From Ruegeria sp. EL01 (GTDB lineage Bacteria > Pseudomonadota > Alphaproteobacteria > Rhodobacterales > Rhodobacteraceae): a stretch of 64,000 nt of DNA. The stretch lies in NCBI RefSeq assembly GCF_900313035.1, contig NZ_OMPS01000045.1, positions 1-64,000 on the forward strand, written 5' to 3'. The translations under genes were made by a program, and so were the position numbers. The notes under the pieces are model-generated. The model saw only the letters and a program-made list of their open reading frames with translations. It had not been told where the DNA came from and did not search any database. The first letter of the stretch is position 1, and each line of letters begins with the position of its first letter. Positions 24,956 through 34,804 of the stretch are shown here, piece after piece.

Positions 24956-26740
24956 TCATTCGGCGACTTCTGACTTGGTTTCGTGCTTCTTGAACTGTTG
25001 ATCGAACAGATTGCGGAAGCTGCCGTTCTTCTCCATCAACTCGTCCAGGTTACCCTGTTCAATGACCGCGCCGTCCTGCACGACCATGATGTTGTCTGCC
25101 TCCAGGATCGTTGACAGACGGTGCGCAATCACGATCACCGTTACATCCTGAGTCAGCGCATCCAGGGCTTCTTTGACAAGGGTTTCCGATTCAGCATCCA
25201 GCGCACTGGTTGCTTCGTCCAGCAGCAGAATCTCGGCTTTGCGCAGAATGGCGCGGGCAATTGCGACCCTCTGTTTTTGACCGCCGGACAGGAACGTCCC
25301 GTTCTCGCCAACTTGAGTGTCATACCCTTCAGTCAACTCGGTAATGAAGTCATGTGCATGGGCCGCCTTGGCTGCCGCCACAACCTCTTCATCTGTTGCA
25401 TCCGGAGCCGAGCAGCGCAGGTTCTCCATCACCGAGGTTGAGAACAAAAAAGTGTCCTGACCCACGTATGAGATCTTCCGGCGCAATGAAGAGAAACTGA
25501 CATCTCGCAAGTCCTGACCGTCAATTTCGACGCTGCCTGCGTCAGGATCGTAAAACCGCATCAACAATCCGAAAACGGTCGACTTGCCACCACCAGACTG
25601 ACCGACCAGAGCAGTGGTTTTCCGTGCCTGAAAGGTCAAATTCATGTTTTCGATCACCGGAATGGCACCATGATAGCCAAAGGTGACATCGCGCAATTTG
25701 ATCTCACCCGGCCCATTCAAAAGCTCGTGCGCATCGGGCTTCTCGAGCATTGTATCTTCCTGATCCAGCAACCCGAACAACATGCCCACGCCGACCATGC
25801 AGGTTTCTATCTGGACACGCATCTTGGACAGGCGCTTGGCGGGTTCGTACGCCATCAACAATGCGGTGATGAAAGACATCAGCTGACCCGCAGATGGCGG
25901 TTCGCTTCCCGCAAGACCCAAGGTACTGACGACCAGAACACCCGCGACGGCCAATCCGGCCAGAAACTCCATGAGCGGGCTGGCGATCGACTGCAACTTG
26001 GCGATGTCGTTCGAACGCTCTTCAACCTTGCGAATGGCGGTGTCCATGCGTGTGATCATCCGGTCTTCAAGTGAAAACACCTTGATTACTTTGATACCGC
26101 TGGACGTTTCCTGAAGCACCCGGATGATTTCGGCCAGGGATTTGAACTCGGCCTGCATGATCGTGCGCACGCTTTTCAGCAGATACCGCACACCCAACAG
26201 GGCTATAGGTCCGACTACGAAAAACATTACCGAAAGAACTGGCTGTTGATACACCATGACAACGATCAGACCCACAAGTGTCAGTGCGTCGCGGACAAAG
26301 CCGGTCACCAGAACATCGATCAGTTGTCGTGCTGCTTGTGCCCCGTGAGTGGTCCTCATCAGCAGATCAGAGGATTCGTTCGTTGCAAAGAAGGAGACGC
26401 CGTGCCGAAGCAGCTTGCGGTAGACCCGGTCCTGCTGTGCGGCGACAATACGATTGCCGGCCCTCGCGAGATACATGGCCTGAATATAAGAAGCGATTGC
26501 TTTGGCCAGAAACAGGCCAATCACACCCAGTGCAATCATATGCGCCCAGCCGCGCATATCGGGACTGGTCATGGCGTCGACAATGTACTCCATCATATAG
26601 GCTGAGCCTGCAGTCGTCACCGCGACGACAATCATCGCTACGATCGCAACGCCATAGAGACGACCTTGTGCGTAGAAGCTCTCGCCGATGAGACGGCCCA
26701 TATAGCCTGATCGCCAGTTTTTCCAGGCGCGCTTTATCAT
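24956..26740 (-). CDS. MsbA-type ABC exporter
   Basis: A 594-residue half-transporter with membrane and ATPase domains fused. Residues about 20-310 hold six membrane helices of the ABC exporter type. The nucleotide-binding domain (about 350-585) has Walker A VGQSGGGKST, Q-loop YVGQDTFLF, signature LSGGQKQR, Walker B ILLLDEATS and H-loop IAHRLS. It is close to the lipid A/lipopolysaccharide flippase MsbA and to related exporters, and would work as a homodimer. ATG 26740 has GGAG upstream. It is transcribed away from a glycan operon, so a glycolipid substrate is plausible, but the substrate cannot be read from the sequence. Confidence 0.85.
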   Translation of the reverse strand: MIKRAWKNWRSGYMGRLIGESFYAQGRLYGVAIVAMIVVAVTTAGSAYMMEYIVDAMTSPDMRGWAHMIALGVIGLFLAKAIASYIQAMYLARAGNRIVAAQQDRVYRKLLRHGVSFFATNESSDLLMRTTHGAQAARQLIDVLVTGFVRDALTLVGLIVVMVYQQPVLSVMFFVVGPIALLGVRYLLKSVRTIMQAEFKSLAEIIRVLQETSSGIKVIKVFSLEDRMITRMDTAIRKVEERSNDIAKLQSIASPLMEFLAGLAVAGVLVVSTLGLAGSEPPSAGQLMSFITALLMAYEPAKRLSKMRVQIETCMVGVGMLFGLLDQEDTMLEKPDAHELLNGPGEIKLRDVTFGYHGAIPVIENMNLTFQARKTTALVGQSGGGKSTVFGLLMRFYDPDAGSVEIDGQDLRDVSFSSLRRKISYVGQDTFLFSTSVMENLRCSAPDATDEEVVAAAKAAHAHDFITELTEGYDTQVGENGTFLSGGQKQRVAIARAILRKAEILLLDEATSALDAESETLVKEALDALTQDVTVIVIAHRLSTILEADNIMVVQDGAVIEQGNLDELMEKNGSFRNLFDQQFKKHETKSEVAE

Positions 26741-27305
26741 TGCGTTCTCCAGATCATGAAACCATGCGCTCGCTCAGATAACCTATATTCTTTCCGGTCT
26801 AAAGGGCAGATGGTGGTGGGCGACAAGCTTGTCCGACCCCGCCTGTCGGCGATTGAATGTGCTAGATAGTAATCGGATCAACAAAGAGCAAGCGCGCTGA
26901 CCTGATACAACACTCTGTATTGCCGCCCGGGAGAGTGCAGTGATGCCGCGTTTGCGCTATTAATGTGCCCTGTTTGCCCTCAGGGTCGGGCCCTTATGAG
27001 ACACGCCAAATGCCGAGATTTTCTCTGTGACAACGCAAAAAAGCGCTTAGAACGTGGGTAGTGAGCCATGCCTGCAGACAACGCACCCTGCGTGAATTGA
27101 TTCCATAAACTCACTGTGGTATTTTCGGATAAGCTCTTTGCAATGTTCCGTTTTTTAGGATGGCAGGTGCAAGAATACTCGACTATGGCGCAAGCGGAAT
27201 CTTGCTGATGAGCCCTGCATGCAAGGAATAAAGCTTAAGGACCTGTTTTATCAGTTGTATTTTTAGATCTTGGTCCATAGTTACGCCGCGAAGTTTTTAT
27301 TGGTG
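26741..27305. promoter_or_regulatory. Divergent intergenic region, exporter and glycan operon
   Basis: About 565 bases between the leftward exporter and the rightward glycosyltransferase. It should contain both promoters. I see no reading frame with protein-like composition and no clear repeat; a short CCCTG/CAGGG inverted pair near 26970 is not convincing. Confidence 0.4.
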
Positions 27306-28108
27306 ATGCAAGTGTCGATCAAGGCCGTCATTCTCAGTCTACCAAAAGATATCGAGCGGCGACGTTCTTGCGAACGCGAACTTGATCGCTTTGGTCTTGC
27401 GCATGAGTTTTCGGATGCGATTTCCGGTGATCAACTGGAAGAATTGCACCTACTGCAAAACTATGATGCCGACGTGAACCGCAGCAAGTTCAAGCGACCA
27501 CTCAGCCGGAATGAAGTCGCCTGCACCTTGGGCCATCGTCAGATCTGGCAGAAGATTGCCAATTCAGAAGATCATATATGCCTGGTGTTGGAAGACGATG
27601 CCACCTTTGTTCAGAACCCTACGCCGTTTCTCGATGCGGTATCTCGGTTTCCTGAGAGCTTCGAAGATGTGATGGTCAAGCTGGACGGTCCGCCGGGCAA
27701 GAATGCGCAGGTTGTCAGATCTGTAGCGGATCAGAGCCTTGTGCTGTCTGATCGCCTTCCACCCAGAACCACAGGGTACATAATTGGGCGACGGGCTGCG
27801 ACGCGATTGGCCGAATTGGATGCGCCAATTGCCAGGCCAATTGACATCGACCTAAAGTTTTACTGGGAACACAAGGTGCCTATTCTGACGCTTCAGAAAC
27901 AGATGATCGCAGAGCGCGCGGCAACTGACAGCAACATTGAATCCACGCGGGAAGAGACCAAACCCGGCTCATCATTCAGCAGGTTTGTTCGCAATATTCT
28001 GTATCAGACAAACTACACTTACGGGCGGCTAAGCCATCCTTTGAACCCGCAAAAGATTGAAGGCTTGGGCCCGTTGTTGCGGACCGAAAACCGAGTTCGG
28101 ACCTGCGC

Positions 28109-28112
<4 letters not shown>
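27306..28112 (+). CDS. Glycosyltransferase family 25 (LPS biosynthesis type)
   Basis: A 268-residue glycosyltransferase, counted from ATG 27306 (MQVSIKAVILSLPKD); the open frame extends 12 codons upstream without a better start. The N-terminus AVILSLPKDIERRRSCERELD, LSRNEVACTLGHRQIW and the acidic motif CLVLEDDATF are the landmarks of family 25 enzymes, such as LgtB/LpsA galactosyltransferases. PPRTTGYIIGRRAATRL follows as in that family. It acts on lipooligosaccharide or another surface glycan in the cytoplasm. Its TGA overlaps the ATG of the DUF707 gene (ATGA). Confidence 0.85.
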
Positions 28113-30159
<2,047 letters not shown>

Positions 30160-30299
30160 ACAGTTTGGGTTGGTTGCCATGTGGTCATGTCAAACAAAGG
30201 AATTGACAACGGCCGCCGCACTCGCGGACTCTGGGTGGAAACGTAACCAGCCGAACAAGTAAGTTCTTTCACGGTTGCGGGCTGCGAAGGACGGCCCGG

Positions 30300-31484
30300 T
30301 CAGGCCTTTACAAACAACTTACGCTCGACGTTGCAAACAGGTTCTGCTGGCCCGTCTTCAGTGATCAATATGGTTTCCGTTGTTTCCAAACCCCAGTCGT
30401 CCATCCAAAGCGCAGGCATGAAGTGGAACGTCATGCCCGGTTGTAAAACGGTTTCATCTTCGCTGCGAATTGAAGCCGTTCGCTCACCCCAATCCGGCGG
30501 GTAGCTCAGGCCAATGGGGTATCCCATACGCCCCGACCGCTCGATCCCATGGTTTGCCAGAACCTGCATGAATGTATTGGCGATGTCGCAGGTGCGATTA
30601 CCAGCGCGCGCAACCTCCAAACCTGCGGCGATCCCTTCCAATTGTGCTTCTTCGGCCCGCAGCACGTCGTCAGAGGGCGTTCCGAGGAACACGGTCCGGC
30701 ACAGCGGGGCGTGGTAGCGGCGATAGCACCCGGACAGTTCAAAGAATGTGGCTTCGTTCGGACGCATTGGGGATCCATCCCAAGTTAAATGCGCAGCGGT
30801 CGCGTCCAGCCCAGACGGGGTTAGCGGCAGAATTGCGGGGTAGTCGCCCCAATCGTCCCCAACCCCGGTTATGCCCGCGTGCAAGATATCCGCGACAAGG
30901 TCGTTTTTTCGCACTCCGGGTGCGGCGCGTTCAATAGCGGTCTGCATGACTTTTTCTGAGATGCGCGCCGCCTTGCGGATAAAGGCGATCTCGTCGCGTG
31001 ATTTGATCAACCGCTGCCAGTTTACCAAAGCCGTTGCATCAGACAGCGCAGCGTCTGGCAATTCGTTGCGCAAAACCTCGTGCGCCTTGGCAGAGTAATA
31101 GTAGTTTTCCATCTCAACGCCAATGCGCCCTCGGTCCAACCCGTGCGCCCGCAGCTGTTCCGCCAAATGCTCCATCGGATGACAAACGGTCGATTGTACG
31201 TAGTGATCGCCATAGCCAATAATATTGTCATGGTGCATCCAACAGGTACGGCGCCCACCCAACATATCCATGTGGCGGCCCCACCAGATCGGCTCGCCTT
31301 CTTTGGGAACAATCACGCCTTGATGGACATAAAACGACCAACCATCATAACCGGTCAGCCACGCCTGATTTGACGGGTCAGTCACGAAAAGCGCGTCAAG
31401 ACCAGCTGCATCCATCGCAGCACGGGTTTTGGACAGGCGTCGTTCGTATTCTGGAATGCTGAAGGGCGCTTTTGTTGGTTGCAT
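30300..31484 (-). CDS. doeA: Ectoine hydrolase, M24 peptidase family
   Basis: A 394-residue enzyme of the M24 (creatinase/prolidase) fold. I place the start at ATG 31484, eight bases after AGGA; an in-frame ATG at 31502 is the alternative. Motifs match DoeA/EutD: VTDPSNQAWLTGYDGWSF, GVEMENYYYSAKA, AHLTWDGSPMRPNEATFFEL and YPIGLSYPPDWGERT. DoeA opens the ectoine ring to give N-acetyl-diaminobutyrate. The DMSP lyase DddP is also an M24 protein but has a different N-terminus and motifs. It lies 21 bases after an aminotransferase gene, forming a two-gene operon. No DoeB deacetylase is seen here. Confidence 0.85.
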   Translation of the reverse strand: MQPTKAPFSIPEYERRLSKTRAAMDAAGLDALFVTDPSNQAWLTGYDGWSFYVHQGVIVPKEGEPIWWGRHMDMLGGRRTCWMHHDNIIGYGDHYVQSTVCHPMEHLAEQLRAHGLDRGRIGVEMENYYYSAKAHEVLRNELPDAALSDATALVNWQRLIKSRDEIAFIRKAARISEKVMQTAIERAAPGVRKNDLVADILHAGITGVGDDWGDYPAILPLTPSGLDATAAHLTWDGSPMRPNEATFFELSGCYRRYHAPLCRTVFLGTPSDDVLRAEEAQLEGIAAGLEVARAGNRTCDIANTFMQVLANHGIERSGRMGYPIGLSYPPDWGERTASIRSEDETVLQPGMTFHFMPALWMDDWGLETTETILITEDGPAEPVCNVERKLFVKA

Positions 31485-31505
31485 CACGTCTTTCCTTTCC
31501 ATGTC

Positions 31506-32879
31506 TCAGTCCAAAACGGCCTTAATTGCACCCACAGTCGCTGCGACCACTTGATCGGCTTCGTTCCGGCTCAGACAAAACGGAGGGGCAAAGCCCAGAA
31601 TATCTCCCTGGGGCATTGCGCGCGCGATCACACTGTCTTGGTCCAAAAGCTTTCCAGAAATCTGAGGTCCGATTTTGTCGGCGGCATCAAAGAAGCGGCG
31701 CGTGTCTTTGCCCTTAACAAACTCCACTGCACACAGCATGCCTTCGCCACGTACCTCTCCGACATTGGGATGGTCTGCCAGCGCGTCGCGCATCGCTGTG
31801 TTAAGATAAGCCCCGATATTGCCTGCGTTCTCGACCAGCCCAAGCGCGTCGATCAGCTGTAGATTGGCAACGCCCGCCGCAGCGCCAACGGGATGCGCGG
31901 AGTAGGTCCAACCGTGGCCTATTGGGCCATTTTCGTCGGTACCCTGTTCCAGCACGGCCCAGATTTTGTCCGAGACGATGGACCCCGATAGCGGGGCATA
32001 GGCAGACGTTAACCCTTTGGCGATGGTGATTAAATCTGGACGCATCCCATAGTGATCCGAGCCAAACATCGTACCAAATCGACCGAACCCTGTCACAACT
32101 TCATCCGCGATCAAAAGAATATCGTGCTTGTCCAAAACCGCCTGAATCGCGGGCCAATACCCGTTGGGTGGCGGCACAATGCCGCCAGTGCCAAGCGCAG
32201 GCTCTCCGATGAAGGCCGCAATAGTGTCCGCCCCTTCTTGCGCAATCAATTCTTCAAGTTTGGTAACGCAATGGGCAACAAATTCGCCTTCACTCTGATC
32301 CGTATCATCCCGCCGGAAGTAATAGGGCGCTTCGGTGTGAAGAACCTGGGCTAACGGCAAATCGAATTTTTTATGAAACAGTTCCAAGCCGGTCAGTGAA
32401 CCGGTCATCAACCCGGATCCATGATATCCGCGCCATCGAGAGATGATCTTTTTCTTTTCCGGGCGCCCAAGGATGTTGTTGTAGTACCAGATCAGTTTGA
32501 TGTTGGTTTCATTGGCATCAGAACCGGATAGCCCAAAATAAACCTTGGACATATGATCTGGTGCGCGATCCAACACCATCTTAGCCAGCGTGACCGAAGC
32601 CTCGGTGCCGTGCCCGACATAGGAGTGATAATAGGCCAGCTCCTTGGCCTGATCCGCAATCGCTTCGGCAATTTCTGTACGCCCGTAACCGACGTTGACA
32701 CAGTAAAGCCCTGCAAATGCGTCCAACAGACGATTCCCGTCGCGATCCTGAATGTGGCAACCGGAACCGCCAGCGATCAAGCGTTGCGGAAGATTGCCCC
32801 GTGCGAAGTCGGCAAGATGGGTCGAAGGGTGGAAGAAGTTATCCCGGTCCCATTGCTCAAGTTGGTCATTGTGAAGCAT
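31506..32879 (-). CDS. Class III PLP-dependent aminotransferase
   Basis: A 457-residue aminotransferase of the omega-amino-acid class. Landmarks: [60 protein letters not shown] and the PLP lysine in [17 protein letters not shown] 32879 has GGAAG upstream. It precedes the ectoine hydrolase gene in the same operon. That suggests action on diaminobutyrate or its acetyl form (DoeD-like), but this family also includes putrescine, taurine and beta-alanine enzymes, and substrate cannot be decided from motifs alone. Confidence 0.82.
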   Translation of the reverse strand: MLHNDQLEQWDRDNFFHPSTHLADFARGNLPQRLIAGGSGCHIQDRDGNRLLDAFAGLYCVNVGYGRTEIAEAIADQAKELAYYHSYVGHGTEASVTLAKMVLDRAPDHMSKVYFGLSGSDANETNIKLIWYYNNILGRPEKKKIISRWRGYHGSGLMTGSLTGLELFHKKFDLPLAQVLHTEAPYYFRRDDTDQSEGEFVAHCVTKLEELIAQEGADTIAAFIGEPALGTGGIVPPPNGYWPAIQAVLDKHDILLIADEVVTGFGRFGTMFGSDHYGMRPDLITIAKGLTSAYAPLSGSIVSDKIWAVLEQGTDENGPIGHGWTYSAHPVGAAAGVANLQLIDALGLVENAGNIGAYLNTAMRDALADHPNVGEVRGEGMLCAVEFVKGKDTRRFFDAADKIGPQISGKLLDQDSVIARAMPQGDILGFAPPFCLSRNEADQVVAATVGAIKAVLD

Positions 32880-33231
32880 AGCACTTCCTACTGGCTACGA
32901 CGGCGCGCCGTCAGGTCAAAATGAAAGGAGCCGATTGCACGCCAATGGCAGTCGGTTGCCATCGTTTTGAGCAGAAAGGCTCCGCTCACCCAAGCAGCAG
33001 CGCGCAATGCCTTTATTGCCAAGGTCGTAATGTGAATGAACCATGATTGGCCTGCGTCAATCAATTGAAATCACAATTGCTCCGCCATTTAGTCGATCCG
33101 TCGTTGGGGGTGCAGCCGTCAGTTGCGTCTCGGAGTTTGGCGATCATGGTATTCAGAGTTGACGTGACCAAAGTTAGCAAAGCACCATTCGGACTACCTT
33201 CGCACCGGCTTTTCCTGATAGTAAAATATTC
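32880..33231. promoter_or_regulatory. Divergent promoter region, aminotransferase and AraC regulator
   Basis: A 352-base spacer between the leftward aminotransferase-doeA operon and the rightward GlxA-type regulator. It likely contains the operator for that regulator. I see no clear repeats or reading frame. Confidence 0.4.
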
Positions 33232-34236
33232 ATGCTGAGAGAAAAAAGAACAGAGATTGGATTTCTACTCTTTGACGGGTTCCCGATGGCCTGTCTGACC
33301 TCGGTGATCGAGCCGCTGCGTGCCGCGAACGAGATCGTAGGGGAGGCAGTGTTTTACTGGTCGTTGGTTACCGAGCATGCACAGAAAGTCAGGTCCAGCG
33401 CCAATGTCCGGTTCGAGGCTGAGTGCGATCTGACCACCTGCCAATCGATCGACATTTTGTTTCTCCTCAGCAGTCCAACCTCGGGGTTTTCTGATCCGAG
33501 CCAAGGCAACGGGGCGCTGCGCGCGCTGGCGCGTCACGGCACCATTTTGGGCGGCATCAGTGGAGGTGTGTTTCCACTGGTGCGGTCCGGTATCATGACC
33601 GGCCATCCAGTTTCGGTACATTGGTGTTACGAAGCCGCGTTCGAGGCCGAGTTTCCGGAAATGGACGCCCGGCGGGACGTGATTGTATCAGATGCCACGC
33701 GCTATACTGCCGCTGGTGCCGCTGCTGCTTTTGATCTGGCGCTGCACCTGATCGAAGACCGTCTGGGCAGCGAAGTCGCCCATGAGGTTGCCTGCTGGTT
33801 TCAGCACCCTTTGATGCGCGGTGAAGGCGTGCGGCAACAGGTGCCTAGCACCAGCAAGCCGGACACCGGAGAAAAGCTGCCGCAGCTTGTGGCACACTGC
33901 GTCGAGTTGTTTGCAGCACATATCAGCGCTCCGATTTCGATTGCCGAGGCCGCAAGTCTTACGGGCGTCACACCTCGGCAGATCGAACGGGCGTTTAAAC
34001 AGGCCACTGGACAAAGCCCCAGTCACTATTTCCGCGCAATGCGTATGAAGGCTGCGCGTCAGATGGTGGTCTATACCAAAGATCCGATTGCCGACATTGC
34101 TGCTGCCATCGGCTATAGCTCGGTCGCGCCATTGGTGACACATTACCGTTCTGCGTTCGGGCTAAGCCCCAGCGAGGACCGGCGGCGGATCAACCGGTTC
34201 CGTGTTGAAGACAACGCCCCGCTGCCCTCAAGCTGA
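33232..34236 (+). CDS. GlxA-type AraC-family transcriptional regulator
   Basis: A 334-residue regulator. Residues about 8-190 form a DJ-1/PfpI-like (class I amidotransferase) sensor domain (IGFLLFDGFPMACLTSVIEPLRAANE, LGGISGGVFPLVRSG), and residues about 225-320 an AraC DNA-binding domain with two helix-turn-helices (SIAEAASLTGVTPRQIERAF and PIADIAAAIGYSSVAPLVTHYRSAF, ending GLSP). Members such as GbdR and ArgR respond to betaine or amino acids. It sits between the ectoine operon and the sarcosine oxidase genes, so it probably activates one or both in response to a compatible solute or its breakdown product. The ligand is inferred. Confidence 0.87.
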   Translation: MLREKRTEIGFLLFDGFPMACLTSVIEPLRAANEIVGEAVFYWSLVTEHAQKVRSSANVRFEAECDLTTCQSIDILFLLSSPTSGFSDPSQGNGALRALARHGTILGGISGGVFPLVRSGIMTGHPVSVHWCYEAAFEAEFPEMDARRDVIVSDATRYTAAGAAAAFDLALHLIEDRLGSEVAHEVACWFQHPLMRGEGVRQQVPSTSKPDTGEKLPQLVAHCVELFAAHISAPISIAEAASLTGVTPRQIERAFKQATGQSPSHYFRAMRMKAARQMVVYTKDPIADIAAAIGYSSVAPLVTHYRSAFGLSPSEDRRRINRFRVEDNAPLPSS

Positions 34237-34243
34237 TCTGCCT

Positions 34244-34804
34244 TTAAAGGGTAGATTTCATGGCTGTTACAATGGCGTGATGCAGTGATCCGGCAGAAGA
34301 TCTTGGTCCATACACGCTGAACGAACCAGGCGAACGGCAGAGGACAAAACACCCGAGGTGATGGATCGCTGCACGGGCAGCGTCACCTTCAGCCATCTTG
34401 CGAACGTCAAGAGGGCAGAGCAACTCCAGCACTGCCAGAACACGCCCACCGTTCAGATCAAACCGGGTCCAGGCATCTGTTTGCTCCGTCACCGATGCCG
34501 CATCTCCGATAGCATCCTTGACCTGTTGAGCCAGGCCTTCATGGCTGTCGAACGGGGCTTCGACCATCCATTGGTCAGGCCCGGTCCAGAAGGCCGAAAC
34601 CGGATCGCCTGCAAACCGTCCGATGTCCGGGGTTTTAACACCGATCAGCTTGGCCAGCGCCTTCTGAGCTTTGGCTTCTTGTCCTGATCGCGCTGCGACC
34701 GAGGCGAGCGCGACGCCCGGAACTTCTGCGCAGGTGACGTCTGCTACAGTGTCGACACGAGGCTCTGATCCGCCCAGGGCGGTTATTGCCGCAAGATCAT
34801 GCAC
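34244..34804 (-). CDS. soxG: Sarcosine oxidase gamma subunit
   Basis: A 186-residue subunit of heterotetrameric sarcosine oxidase. It starts with GTG 34804, overlapping the end of soxA by eight bases (GTGCATGA). The sequence shows WTGPDQWMVEAP, TEQTDAWTRFDLNGGRVLAVLELLCP and GRSPGSF-like CRSPGSFSVYG, characteristic of SoxG, which is distantly related to the GcvT fold. It is the last gene of the leftward soxBDAG operon and ends eight bases from the end of the AraC-type regulator. Confidence 0.88.
   Translation of the reverse strand: MHDLAAITALGGSEPRVDTVADVTCAEVPGVALASVAARSGQEAKAQKALAKLIGVKTPDIGRFAGDPVSAFWTGPDQWMVEAPFDSHEGLAQQVKDAIGDAASVTEQTDAWTRFDLNGGRVLAVLELLCPLDVRKMAEGDAARAAIHHLGCFVLCRSPGSFSVYGPRSSAGSLHHAIVTAMKSTL

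Noticed and set aside
26960..26990. Iteron-like CCTGTTTGCCCTCAGGG in the exporter-glycan gap
   Set aside because: It resembles part of the iteron consensus but is single, 19 kb from the origin and in no array, so chance is the better explanation.
30300..31502. DMSP lyase DddP as identity of the M24-family protein
   Set aside because: DddP is also an M24 protein found in marine Roseobacters, but it is longer and has a different N-terminus. The YPIGLSYPPDWGERT and AHLTWDGSPM motifs fit ectoine hydrolase.
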